Made by a program: the position numbers and the translations under genes. Of a stretch of 64,000 nucleotides of DNA, positions 1 through 7,770 are shown in pieces. The notes under the pieces were generated by a model. It made no database searches and was not told where the DNA came from. It saw only the letters and a program-made list of their open reading frames with translations. Source of the stretch: Sandaracinobacter neustonicus (GTDB lineage Bacteria; Pseudomonadota; Alphaproteobacteria; Sphingomonadales; Sphingomonadaceae); NCBI RefSeq assembly GCF_006385875.1, contig NZ_VFSU01000022.1, positions 1-64,000 on the forward strand, read 5' to 3'. The first letter of the stretch is position 1; every line of letters begins with the position of its first letter.

Positions 1-214
1 GGTCTTGGATGTCGCCGCCGATGCGGTTCCACACCCTGCCTGGAGCCGATGGCCGATCTTCCAGCGCCTCCGGCCCACCTTCAAGGTAGCGGTCATACCA
101 GCGATAGAACGTCCGGCGGGCGATACCGAGCTTGTCCAGCGTGCGTTTGGCGGGCAGGTGCGACTGCTCGACGATCCGGATGATCTCGAGTTTTTCGGAT
201 GCGGGATACCTCAT
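1..214 (-). CDS. IS3-family transposase OrfB, N-terminal part (runs off the window)
   Basis: Reading frame on the minus strand from the ATG at 214, which overlaps the orfA stop, and open to base 1 (71 codons). The translation begins MRYPASEKLEIIRIVEQSHL and continues with KRTLDKLGIARRTFYRWYDR and LEGGPEALEDR. This is the helix-turn-helix segment that precedes the rve/DDE integrase core in IS3-family OrfB proteins. The catalytic DDE domain would lie beyond the left edge, so I cannot say whether the copy is intact. Identified by family pattern and position behind orfA. Confidence 0.8.
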   Translation of the reverse strand, partial: MRYPASEKLEIIRIVEQSHLPAKRTLDKLGIARRTFYRWYDRYLEGGPEALEDRPSAPGRVWNRIGGDIQD

Positions 215-597
215 TCGTCGTCGCCCCCATCCGCGATCATGCTTTTTTTCAGCAGACGGTTTTCGAGTGTCAGGTCGGCCACGCATTCCTTCAAGGCGCG
301 GGCCTCGCGGCGCAGGTCCTGCACCTCGCCGGTGGTCGCGGCACGAGCGGTGTCGCCGGCCAGGCGGCGCTTGCCAGCTTCCATGAACTCCTTCGACCAG
401 GTGTAGTACAGGCTCTGCGCGATGCCTTCCTTGCGGCACAGCTCGGCAATGCTGTCCTCGCCGCGTAGCCCATCGAGCACGATGCGGATCTTGTCCTCCG
501 CCGAGAAATGGCGACGCGTCTGCCGCCGAATGTCCTTCACCACCCGCTCAGCAGGGGCCTTGGTCGGCGATTTTTTCAAGGAGGGTTGGGCCTTCAT
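211..597 (-). CDS. IS3-family transposase OrfA (helix-turn-helix subunit)
   Basis: This is the DNA-binding OrfA of an IS3-family transposase. The protein has a basic N-terminus, a transposase_8-type helix-turn-helix (RHFSAEDKIRIVLDGLRGED, then ELCRKEGI and YYTWSKEF) and a C-terminal leucine-zipper-like helix (LRREARALKECVADLTLENR) used for oligomerisation. I start it at the ATG at 597 (MKAQPSLKK); an in-frame start 33 bases upstream is possible but adds atypical sequence. Its stop overlaps the orfB ATG. In this family a programmed frameshift or re-initiation at such an overlap makes the OrfAB transposase; that is inferred here. About 128 residues, normal for the family. Confidence 0.85.
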   Translation of the reverse strand: MKAQPSLKKSPTKAPAERVVKDIRRQTRRHFSAEDKIRIVLDGLRGEDSIAELCRKEGIAQSLYYTWSKEFMEAGKRRLAGDTARAATTGEVQDLRREARALKECVADLTLENRLLKKSMIADGGDDE

Positions 598-779
598 CTT
601 CGTTCCTTCGTCACTACGACGAAGCCCCAACCCTCCTTAAATCACAACCTCAAATCTGTGCCATTGGTGCTGACGGCGGACAGCGCTGCGACTGGTGACG
701 GAGCTGGTGCCGGGCTGAAGGCCATGTTTCCGGATCAGGCTGCTCAGGACAGTCGACTTTCCTCGCGCACAGTCCGGAT

Positions 780-2222
780 TCAGAATCCCTGTCGGCGATC
801 ATTTCGTGGCAGCCATAGCGCGATCGTCATCGCCAGCAGATTCAGCAGCACCAGCACAGCGATCGTTACCTGGAAGGCGAACTCTGTCGGATAAGTCGCC
901 TTGCTGCCGGTATCTGCAACGACATCCATTGCCAGCAGCGACGTCACCATCATCGCCCCGATCCCCTGAAACAGGCCGCGCACAACTGAAAGCATGCCTG
1001 ACGCCTCACTCGTTCTGTCATCGGTTACCGCCTGCGCGACAATCGTTGGCCCAACCGCGAACAATATGGTGGTGCCGAAGGATATGACACATACGACAAG
1101 GATAACCGTCAGCACGCTGCCGTGGAGGAAATACAGCAGCAGCCATCCCACCGAGGCGAGCAATCCTCCGAAGATCATCGTGGTCCGGCCACCCCCACGC
1201 CCGGTCATCCAGCCGCTCAGCGGCCCGGCGAAGGTCGACAATATGCTCGATGGCAGCTTGGCCAGACCGGCAGCGAAAGCCGTCAACCCCAGGCCAAGGC
1301 CGGTCCAGAGCGGGGCCTGCAGTAACACGGAGAAGATGACCGGAAGCTGCAGCGAACTCATGGAAACTACGGCAGTGATGCCATTGGCGACCAGAACTTC
1401 CCGATTGCGGAACTGCCGCACGTCCAGCAGAGGATGCGCTGACGACAGACTTCGCCAGACCCAGATCAGGATCAGGGCAAGGCCGGTCACTCCCGCCAGA
1501 AGGGGAAGGGGTGCCAACAGGCCGACTGCGGCAATCGAGCCTGCATAATAGAGAAGCAGCATCACACCGGGCGCGAAAAGGATGCCGGAAAGCCAGTCGA
1601 CTGGCTGGCCGGCCACTCCGCGACGGGAGGCTGGAACGGCAGCCATAATCGCGACGATCGTGGCGGCACAGAAGGCCGCACTTGCCAGAAACAGCCCGTG
1701 CCAGCTGAAATTGTCGGCGATCCAGCCGCCGACGACCAATCCGGCCGCTGTTCCTATCGACGCACCCGAGATCATCAGGCCTATGCCCATCGGGACCAGA
1801 GGTTCGGGCATGTTCTCACGCACCAGGCCAACGCAAAGCGCAAGCACCGCACCCGTCAGACCCTGCAGCACCCGCCCCGCAAGCAGCATCGGAAAGTTGA
1901 TGGCATAGGCGCTGATGAGCGATCCGATCAGAGCGATGAACAGCGTCACCACCAGAATCCGCCGTCGTCCAAACAGATCCCCCAGCCTGCCGACGATGGC
2001 GGCAGAGGCGGCGCCCACGATCAGGTAGGATGTGATCAGCCAGCCAACCAGAACCGGGCTGCCGAAATCCTCGATAAGTGGCTTCATCGCCGCAAGAATC
2101 ATCGCAGATTCGAACGCGCCGGTCATTTCCGCGACCCACAACGCCGCAAGAAACGGGACAAATGGTCGCAGCGACGGCTGCAAGCCTCCTGCGGCCTTCA
2201 CTGTAGCGCCCGGCCGGTTCAT
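780..2222 (-). CDS. MFS drug-resistance-type transporter (DHA2-like, about 14 TMS)
   Basis: Integral inner-membrane proton-driven transporter of the major facilitator superfamily, about 480 residues. Motif A is present in the loop after helix 2 (GRLGDLFGRRRIL), preceded by WLITSYLIVGAASA and followed by RVLQGLTGAVLALCVGLVRE, the usual N-half signature of the EmrB/QacA (DHA2) group. Around fourteen hydrophobic segments can be counted. I use the ATG at 2222 (MNRPGATVK); the frame is open to 2321 but those residues are proline/arginine-rich and not membrane-like, and neither start has a strong ribosome site. It is transcribed away from the GntR gene across a 0.4-kb gap holding an operator copy. 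Substrate unknown; export of an aromatic compound or uptake of the amidohydrolase substrate are both possible. Confidence 0.8.
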   Translation of the reverse strand: MNRPGATVKAAGGLQPSLRPFVPFLAALWVAEMTGAFESAMILAAMKPLIEDFGSPVLVGWLITSYLIVGAASAAIVGRLGDLFGRRRILVVTLFIALIGSLISAYAINFPMLLAGRVLQGLTGAVLALCVGLVRENMPEPLVPMGIGLMISGASIGTAAGLVVGGWIADNFSWHGLFLASAAFCAATIVAIMAAVPASRRGVAGQPVDWLSGILFAPGVMLLLYYAGSIAAVGLLAPLPLLAGVTGLALILIWVWRSLSSAHPLLDVRQFRNREVLVANGITAVVSMSSLQLPVIFSVLLQAPLWTGLGLGLTAFAAGLAKLPSSILSTFAGPLSGWMTGRGGGRTTMIFGGLLASVGWLLLYFLHGSVLTVILVVCVISFGTTILFAVGPTIVAQAVTDDRTSEASGMLSVVRGLFQGIGAMMVTSLLAMDVVADTGSKATYPTEFAFQVTIAVLVLLNLLAMTIALWLPRNDRRQGF

Positions 2223-2463
2223 ACGGTCAAGGATATCCGGCGGAATCCGGGCCAGCAGACACCGCGCCCCGCGAGACAGGGGCGATATGGGCTCCGGAAA
2301 GACCCGCCCCGCGAACCGCATTTCGCAAAAGGCACAAGCCCGCAGGTCTTTTCATGCAGCGCAGACAGATATGTGACGGAACGCCTGGTCCGACCAGCGA
2401 TTCCGGCCATCAAACATCCGCCCTATCTCGCATAAATTCTTCCATTCCCCCAATTTCTATATT

Positions 2464-2480
2464 AACTGTATATATTGGTT
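2464..2480. promoter_or_regulatory. Predicted GntR operator, copy 1
   Basis: AACTGTATATATTGGTT lies in the divergent gap between the MFS gene and the GntR-type regulator (gap 2223-2638, otherwise without a gene). It matches the copy at 3464-3480 at 16 of 17 bases. The core is a GTATATAC-like imperfect dyad with AA..TT ends. Binding by the neighbouring regulator is inferred from position and repetition. Confidence 0.6.
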
Positions 2481-2674
2481 ATGGAAATGACAATGCCCTC
2501 CACATCTCAAGATCGGCTCCCGCCCATGAGCATGGTCTTTTCCACCAGGCGTACGCCGGCCGTCGCGGTCGCAGCTGCACGTTTGACAGGCGCCGTTGTT
2601 CCCTTTCAGGGGCATGCAAAATACATTGAAGCTACATCATGGGAGATCGGCTTTTGGTTGGCCCGGAAACGCAC

Positions 2675-3448
2675 ATGAAGACTGTCTCGCGGCAAGCTTC
2701 CGGTCGTGGCGTAACCGTGCGCAAGGTTTCACAGATCGTGGCCGAAGAACTGCGCGGCGACATCGCCCGCGGCGACATCAAGGATGGAGATCTGCTGCCG
2801 CCCGAGCCGGAGCTGGCGCAGCGCTTCGGCGTATCGCGCCCGACCTTGCGTGAAGCCATCCGAATTCTCGAGACAGAGGGGCTGGTGACGACGACGCGCG
2901 GCGGGCGCAAGGGTGCAAAGGTTCATCACCCATCTTCCGCTCAGGCGGCGCGCGTTGCAGGCCTGGTTCTCCAGCTGCGGCGTGCGACGGTGACCGACGT
3001 TTTTGAACTGGCCGCGCTGCTGGTTCCGGCTGCGGCGCGCAAGGTGGCAGAGCTGGACCCTCCAGCCGACTTGTCGCGGCTTGAAGCCATCTATGCGGCG
3101 CTGGAGCGCGAAGCCGATCATCCCCGCGAACTCGCACGCCTCATCCGTGAGTTCGACCTCGCCCTTTGCGATCTGTCAGGCAACGAAGTGCTGAAGCTCG
3201 TCAGCCAGATGATGGCCGAAATTATCAACTTGCAGATCAATACGATCCCGGAATCCAGTTCGGATCTTCCGGTTGAAAATGCGCGTGACATCGCCCCTTC
3301 GCGCAAACGCCTCATGCATGTTCTGGACGCAATCCGGGATCGTGACGGGGTGCTTGCCGAAAGCTTGCTGCGATCGCGTATGGGCGAACTCCTGCATCAT
3401 CACCAACGGGTTGTCGAACAAAGCAACGCCCTGTCATTCGTTAGCTGA
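2675..3448 (+). CDS. GntR-family transcriptional regulator (FadR/FCD type)
   Basis: DNA-binding repressor or activator of about 257 residues. The N-terminal third is a GntR winged helix (VRKVSQIVAEELRGDIARGD, then LLPPEPELAQRFGVSRPTLR and EAIRILETEGLV with a basic wing). The rest is an all-helical FCD-like effector domain (VFELAALLVPAAARKVAEL ... LIREFDLALCDLSGNEVL ... HVLDAIRDRD). Such domains usually bind small carboxylates through a metal. The start is taken at the ATG at 2675 (MKTVSRQ); an upstream in-frame ATG at 2639 would add 12 residues. The gene sits between two copies of the same putative operator, one facing the MFS gene and one 67 bases before the amidohydrolase. It therefore probably controls both and itself. 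Its ligand is unknown. Confidence 0.88.
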   Translation: MKTVSRQASGRGVTVRKVSQIVAEELRGDIARGDIKDGDLLPPEPELAQRFGVSRPTLREAIRILETEGLVTTTRGGRKGAKVHHPSSAQAARVAGLVLQLRRATVTDVFELAALLVPAAARKVAELDPPADLSRLEAIYAALEREADHPRELARLIREFDLALCDLSGNEVLKLVSQMMAEIINLQINTIPESSSDLPVENARDIAPSRKRLMHVLDAIRDRDGVLAESLLRSRMGELLHHHQRVVEQSNALSFVS

Positions 3449-3463
3449 CGCCTCACATCTCTA

Positions 3464-3480
3464 AACTGTATATACTGGTT
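3464..3480. promoter_or_regulatory. Predicted GntR operator, copy 2
   Basis: AACTGTATATACTGGTT, 67 bases before the amidohydrolase start and exactly 1000 bases from the first copy. One mismatch in 17 to that copy. It lies in the only promoter-sized gap upstream of the amidohydrolase gene. Confidence 0.6.
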
Positions 3481-3546
3481 GAGTGATGATGACATTTTGT
3501 CTATCGTCGCTCCGACGACCGCAATGGCGGCGACTGGGAGGTTCCT

Positions 3547-4848
3547 ATGCAGATGAACGACATGATTCTCGTGAGCGTGGATGACCATGTGATCGAGCCG
3601 CCCCACATGTTCGAAGGGCGCATGCCCGCCAAGTTTGCGAATCGCGCGCCACGGGTCATTCGGTCTTCCAAGGGGCGGGATATCTGGACGCTCGATGGAA
3701 AGCCGATCCCCATGATCGGCATGAATGCCGTCGCCGGTCGCGCCAAACATGAATATGGCATGGAAGCGGCAAGCTATGACGAGATGCGCTCTGCGGCATA
3801 TGATGTCCATGCGCGGATCGACGATATGAACGCCAATGGCGTGCTCGGCGCGCTCTGCTTCCCAAGTTTTCCGTCTTTCGGCGGCAAGATGTTCTTCGAC
3901 ATGGAGGACAAGGATCTCGCGCTCGCCTGCATCCGGGCCTACAACGACTGGCACGTCGATGAATGGTGCGGAACCTATCCGGACAGGCTGATCCCGCTCG
4001 CCGTGCTCCCGCTTTGGAGCCCGGAACTGTCCGCCGCAGAAGTTCGCCGGGTTCACGCCAAAGGCACGAATACCGTCAGCCTTCCCGACAATACGACGCA
4101 GGCAGGCTTTCCCAGCATCCACGATGAAAGCTGGGAACCGCTGTGGAAGGCGATCGCCGATACCGACATGATGATCACGGCGCATATGGGCACGGGAAAT
4201 GCCGCTACCCACGCGTCAGACCAGACGCCGATCGATGCATGGATCCTTACCATGCCGATTTCGATCGCAGTCGCCGCAGCCGACTGGATGCATATGAAGA
4301 TCTGGGAAAAATATCCCAACATGCGCATAACTCTGGCTGAGGGGGGCGTTGGCTGGGTTCCCTATTTCCTCGAGCGCGCCGACATTACCCATGATCGGCA
4401 TCATGAATGGACGCGAGCCGAATTCGGCGGGCGGCTACCCAGCGAAGTCTTCAAGAAGCACTTCATGACCTGCTTTATCGAGGAGCGGTTCGGTGTCGAT
4501 ATTCTCGACTATCTGAACGACGATATGGTGACCTGGGAGTGCGATTATCCTCATGCCGATACAACCTGGCCGAGGTCACCCGAAGTCCTCTGGGAAGCCG
4601 TGAAGGATCTGCCCGCCGAGCGGATCAACAAGATCACCCATGGAAATGCGATGCGTGAGTATAAGTTCGACGCTTTCTCGCGCCGCCCTCGCGAACGCTG
4701 CACCGTCGGTGCTTTACGCGCGCTCGCGCAGGGGGTCGACACCGAACCCAAAGACATGGGCGGCGTAACTCCCGGAGAGGATGGTCGGCGCGTGACGTCC
4801 GGCGACGTGGAGCGCATGCTGCGCGAATCCATGAGCGAGCTTGCGTAG
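3547..4848 (+). CDS. Metal-dependent amidohydrolase (amidohydrolase_2 / ACMSD-like)
   Basis: Cytoplasmic TIM-barrel enzyme of 433 residues in the amidohydrolase-2 group, which includes carboxymuconate-semialdehyde decarboxylase, gamma-resorcylate decarboxylase and related hydrolases. Strand-1 metal ligands appear as DDHVIEPP (residues 12-19, the DxHxxE variant rather than HxH). Further ligand candidates are H in TAHMGTGN and the late aspartate in WECDYPHADTTWP, a signature of this clade. The ATG at 3547 has a good GGAGG six bases upstream. The gene stands alone downstream of the GntR regulator and an operator copy, so it is probably induced by an aromatic or carboxylic compound. The exact reaction (decarboxylation or C-C/C-N hydrolysis) cannot be read from sequence. 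Confidence 0.82.
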   Translation: MQMNDMILVSVDDHVIEPPHMFEGRMPAKFANRAPRVIRSSKGRDIWTLDGKPIPMIGMNAVAGRAKHEYGMEAASYDEMRSAAYDVHARIDDMNANGVLGALCFPSFPSFGGKMFFDMEDKDLALACIRAYNDWHVDEWCGTYPDRLIPLAVLPLWSPELSAAEVRRVHAKGTNTVSLPDNTTQAGFPSIHDESWEPLWKAIADTDMMITAHMGTGNAATHASDQTPIDAWILTMPISIAVAAADWMHMKIWEKYPNMRITLAEGGVGWVPYFLERADITHDRHHEWTRAEFGGRLPSEVFKKHFMTCFIEERFGVDILDYLNDDMVTWECDYPHADTTWPRSPEVLWEAVKDLPAERINKITHGNAMREYKFDAFSRRPRERCTVGALRALAQGVDTEPKDMGGVTPGEDGRRVTSGDVERMLRESMSELA

Positions 4849-5171
4849 GGGGTGTGTCGGCCATTTGCCGACACATTCTCCCCAAGACCTGGCAGAAGGT
4901 TGAAGGCGGCAAACGGCCGCAACGAAACCCTCCCCGATTGACGATCACGGTGTCGCTTCGAACTCGCCCCCCTGGGCGAATAGACCATCGAGGCCAAACC
5001 CGATCAAGTTTTGGCGCTACACTCGTCGGGATTCCGATCACCAAAGTCACAGATGAAAAGTCTGATAAGAGGGCCGCTGGTGAAGGGTTTCCACCACTAT
5101 AATCGGGTGGCGGGTTTCAAAATCCGGGTCATTCTCACCTATCGTGCTCACGAACGCGGGCTGGCGTGTCG
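4849..5171. other. Gap without a recognisable gene
   Basis: 323 bases between the amidohydrolase stop and the transposase fragment. It begins with a short dyad (TGTCGGCCATTTGCCGACA, 4855-4873), seven bases after the stop codon, which could act as a terminator stem although no T-run follows. The rest shows only short shadow frames. It probably contains mobile-element debris. Confidence 0.5.
4855..4873 (+). terminator. Possible hairpin terminator after the amidohydrolase gene
   Basis: TGTCGGC-CATTT-GCCGACA forms a perfect 7-bp stem with a 5-base loop directly after the stop codon at 4848. There is no clear T-run, so factor-independent termination is uncertain. Confidence 0.45.
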
Positions 5172-5418
5172 GCCCGCACCCAGGCGATCCATGATCGGCG
5201 CCCTGTCCATCGTGGTGGCCTGATCCACCACGGCGACCGCGGCAGCCAATATGTCTCGATCAAGTATACCGAGCGCCTTGCCGAGGCAGGCATCGAGCCG
5301 TCGGTCGGGAGCGTTGGCGACAGCTACGACAACGCCTTGGCTGAGACGATCAATGGCCTTTACAAGGCCGAGGTCATCTATCGACGAGGACCGTGGAGAT
5401 CCTTTGAAGCCGTTGAAT
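5172..5418 (+). pseudogene. IS3-family transposase OrfB fragment (DDE core remnant)
   Basis: About 80 codons from the end of the DDE integrase core of an IS3-family OrfB. Visible are the second aspartate (LIHHGDRGSQYVSIKYTERL), the conserved GSVGDSYDNALAETINGLYK with the final glutamate, and GPWRSFEAVEY. Both sides are missing: homology starts abruptly near 5172, and after EAVEY the expected WVDWFNNRR segment is replaced by unrelated sequence. No complete element or inverted repeats are recognisable. With the IS copy at the left edge it brackets the GntR/MFS/amidohydrolase cargo and shows past rearrangement just before the phosphonate operon. Confidence 0.85.
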
Positions 5419-5700
5419 ATCCGGCTCATGCGCGCCGACAACCCGGAAGGCTGGCAGGCGATCGTTGAGGCCGCCGATATGCGGCGGGGGGAACCGCGAG
5501 ACTATCGCTGCATGTCAGAAGGCCGCCGCCAAGGCCAAGGAACCGGTCAGATGCATAGTCAGGATAGCGAACCCGGCATCCGGACCGTATTGCACGGCGC
5601 GAATGCTTGATCACGCCAAGCGTGCCTGACGTCTCCGCATAGCTCTTCCTTCAGGAAGGATGAACCAACACACCGAATGCCGCATTTTGTTGCACGAGAT

Positions 5701-5745
5701 TATCGTTTAATATATCAAATAAACACGGTTTAATTAATAACGATA
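5701..5745. promoter_or_regulatory. Predicted LysR-type operator/promoter of the phnX operon
   Basis: AT-rich island in a GC-rich background, 60-105 bases before phnX. It contains TATCGTT (5701-5707), 13 bases, then AAACACG (5721-5727), and an inverted copy AACGATA at 5739-5745. The same two boxes at the same 13-base spacing occur between the lysR and phoD genes (10050-10076). It also holds a GTTTA...TAAAC dyad (5705-5724), consistent with LysR-type binding sites. Regulation by the LysR protein encoded at 9080-10030 is inferred. Confidence 0.65.
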
Positions 5746-5806
5746 CTGTCATGTCACGCCCATACGGTCAGTCTTTGAAGTTCAGAAATCCACACTATGG
5801 GCCCAT

Positions 5807-6649
5807 ATGTCAGATCAACAAAAATCCTCCTTCTTCGGGGCGTGGCCGGTCGCCGTTTCCGCCGTCATCTTCGATTGGGCGGGCACCATCCTCGATTTCG
5901 GGTGCATCGCGCCGGTAGCGGCCTTTCGGGAAGCCTTCACGAGAACCGGTGTCGCAATCAGCGAAGCCGAAGCGCGAGAGCCGATGGGCGCAGCGAAGCG
6001 CGAACATGTCGAGCTGATCCTCGCCCAGTCCGCCGTGCAGACGCGCTGGCTGAACCAGATGGGGCAGGCATCGACCCAGGCCGATGTGGATCGCATCTAT
6101 GAAGCCTTTCTGCAGATCGATGCCGCCGGTTCCGCGCGGTACAGCACTCTGATCCCGGGCGCTCTGGAGACCGTGAGTGCGCTCCGGCGAAGGGGCGTCG
6201 CGATCGGCAGCACCACCGGCTATCCGCGCAGTATCATGGACATGCTCATGCCGCTGGCGCAGGCGCAGGGCTATTGCCCGGACCATTGCGTCACGGTGAG
6301 CGAAGTCGCGCATGGGCGCCCGTGGCCGGATATGCCGCTCGCCAATCTGCTTGCGTTGAATGCCCCGGATGTGCGCGGATGCGTGGTCGTCGATGACAGT
6401 CCGAGCGGTCTCCTGTCCGCGCGGGCGGCGGGCATGTGGGCGGTGGGGATCTCCGTGAGCGGCAACGAGGTCGGGCTGTCCCTCGATGACTGGAACGCCC
6501 TGGATGATCGTGCGCGCAGCGACAGGCGGGATGCGGCATGCCGGGCATTGCGTAACGCCGGCGCACACTATGTCATTGACAGCGTTGCCGATCTGATTCC
6601 TGTGATCGAAGACATTGAGCAAAGGCTCGCGGCCGGTGACCAGCCATGA
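5807..6649 (+). CDS. phnX: Phosphonoacetaldehyde hydrolase (phosphonatase)
   Basis: Cytoplasmic HAD-superfamily enzyme that hydrolyses the C-P bond of phosphonoacetaldehyde to acetaldehyde and phosphate. Family landmarks are present: nucleophile D23 in VIFDWAGTILDFG, the Schiff-base lysine K64 with H67 in MGAAKREH, GSTTGYPR at 134-141, the HGRPWPDM loop near 169-176, and the acidic motif VVDDSPSG at 194-201 followed by AGMWAVGISVSGNEVGLS. Length of 280 is normal. The usual aspartate at the start of the specificity loop appears as SEVAHGRP, a minor change. Its stop overlaps the next gene's ATG (ATGA), so it is co-translated with the alcohol dehydrogenase. No 2-aminoethylphosphonate transaminase (phnW) is present in the window, which points to an alcohol route into phosphonoacetaldehyde. 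Confidence 0.93.
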   Translation: MSDQQKSSFFGAWPVAVSAVIFDWAGTILDFGCIAPVAAFREAFTRTGVAISEAEAREPMGAAKREHVELILAQSAVQTRWLNQMGQASTQADVDRIYEAFLQIDAAGSARYSTLIPGALETVSALRRRGVAIGSTTGYPRSIMDMLMPLAQAQGYCPDHCVTVSEVAHGRPWPDMPLANLLALNAPDVRGCVVVDDSPSGLLSARAAGMWAVGISVSGNEVGLSLDDWNALDDRARSDRRDAACRALRNAGAHYVIDSVADLIPVIEDIEQRLAAGDQP

Positions 6650-7770
6650 ACAAGTGGTCCTTCCACAATCCGGTTCATCTGCATTTCGGCGAAGGCGTGC
6701 TTGACGATATCGGCACGCTCCTTAGCGGCAGGTCATATCTTCTCGTGACACATCGGGACGATGTGATGTCGCCATGGCGCGACCGTATCGCCATGCATTG
6801 CGGTGCCCCCGATCTGGCGCTGGACGAGATCGAGCCGAACCCTTCGCTGGAAATGTTGCGCCGTCTGACGACTGTCATGAGCGCGGCCGATATCGAGCCC
6901 GAGGTGATCATTGCCCTGGGCGGCGGATCCGTGATCGACACTGCGAAGTTTCTTGCTGCGGGCAGAGGCTGCTATCGGGCCGCCGTGCAGTATATCGATG
7001 GCGGCACACCGCTTCCACGCCGTCCGCTGCCGATTATCGCCATTCCAACCACGGCCGGGACAGGCAGCGACCTCACCAAATGGGCGACGGTCTGGGATAC
7101 GGTGCGCGGACGCAAGCTGTCACTGGAACATGACGGGCTCTACCCGGAAGCAACGGTCATCGATCCATTGCTGATGGCAAGCCTGCCGTGGTCGGTCACG
7201 TTGTCGAGCGGACTGGATGCTTTGTCGCATGCGCTGGAAAGCATCTGGAACGTCAACGCCAATCCACTGACCCGGCGCTTTGCGGTCAATGCAGCACGCG
7301 ACATCATGGCAGCATTGCAGCGCCTCGGCAGGAACCCGGATGACCGGAATGGTCGCCTGCAGATGGCGCTGGGCGCGATGCGGGCTGGCCTTGCCTTCTC
7401 GAACACGCGCACGGCCGTAGCCCATAATATCTCCTATCCGCTGACCCTGAACCATGATGTGCCGCATGGCATTGCCTGTTCCTTCTGCCTGCCTGAGGTG
7501 ATGGAGGCCGTGATCGGCATCGATGCCGCCAGCGACGAAGCGCTGGCGGAGATATTCGGCGTGCTGCCCGATGCACCGGCTCGCCTGAGAGCATTTCTGA
7601 ACGATCTGGATGTGCCTGCCGCCGCAGCGGCGTTCGGCGTCGAGGACAGTGAGTGGCGCATGATCGTGGAGCGCGCCTTCGCCGGTCCACGCGGGCGGAA
7701 CTTCATCGGCGCGCAGGCCCGCTTCCCCTGGCGCACCGGGGCGCCGGATGATGATCGAGGCCAGTCGTGA
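6646..7770 (+). CDS. Iron-type alcohol dehydrogenase, probable phosphonoacetaldehyde reductase / 2-hydroxyethylphosphonate dehydrogenase
   Basis: Group III (Fe-ADH) oxidoreductase of 374 residues. The NAD(P)-binding segment is GGGSVIDTA (92-100) and the phosphate loop PTTAGTGSD (134-142). Metal ligands are D191, H195, H260 and H274 (GLDALSHALES, AHNISY, DVPHG). The WNVNANPLT segment resembles the phosphonoacetaldehyde-reductase branch (PhpC-like) known from phosphonate antibiotic biosynthesis. It overlaps phnX by four bases and the transporter by four bases, so in this context it should run in the oxidative direction, turning 2-hydroxyethylphosphonate into the PhnX substrate. The direction and substrate are inferred from operon context; acetaldehyde reduction after PhnX is the main alternative. 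Confidence 0.8.
   Translation: MNKWSFHNPVHLHFGEGVLDDIGTLLSGRSYLLVTHRDDVMSPWRDRIAMHCGAPDLALDEIEPNPSLEMLRRLTTVMSAADIEPEVIIALGGGSVIDTAKFLAAGRGCYRAAVQYIDGGTPLPRRPLPIIAIPTTAGTGSDLTKWATVWDTVRGRKLSLEHDGLYPEATVIDPLLMASLPWSVTLSSGLDALSHALESIWNVNANPLTRRFAVNAARDIMAALQRLGRNPDDRNGRLQMALGAMRAGLAFSNTRTAVAHNISYPLTLNHDVPHGIACSFCLPEVMEAVIGIDAASDEALAEIFGVLPDAPARLRAFLNDLDVPAAAAAFGVEDSEWRMIVERAFAGPRGRNFIGAQARFPWRTGAPDDDRGQS

Larger units (their letters stand above)
1..682 (-). mobile_element. IS3-family insertion sequence, partial (right end)
   Basis: The element is read leftwards and runs off the window. It has the two-gene layout of IS3-family elements: orfA (211-597) and the start of orfB (1-214), joined by an ATGA overlap. 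The probable outer end lies near 682, where the minus strand begins TGTCCGCCGTCAGCACCAAT, a TG-starting terminal inverted repeat plausible for this family. The other end is outside the window, so target duplication cannot be checked. Confidence 0.75.

Noticed and set aside
5419-5640. Possible second gene fragment after the transposase remnant
   Set aside because: Short frames here share no recognisable motif and change frame repeatedly; treated as unassigned debris.
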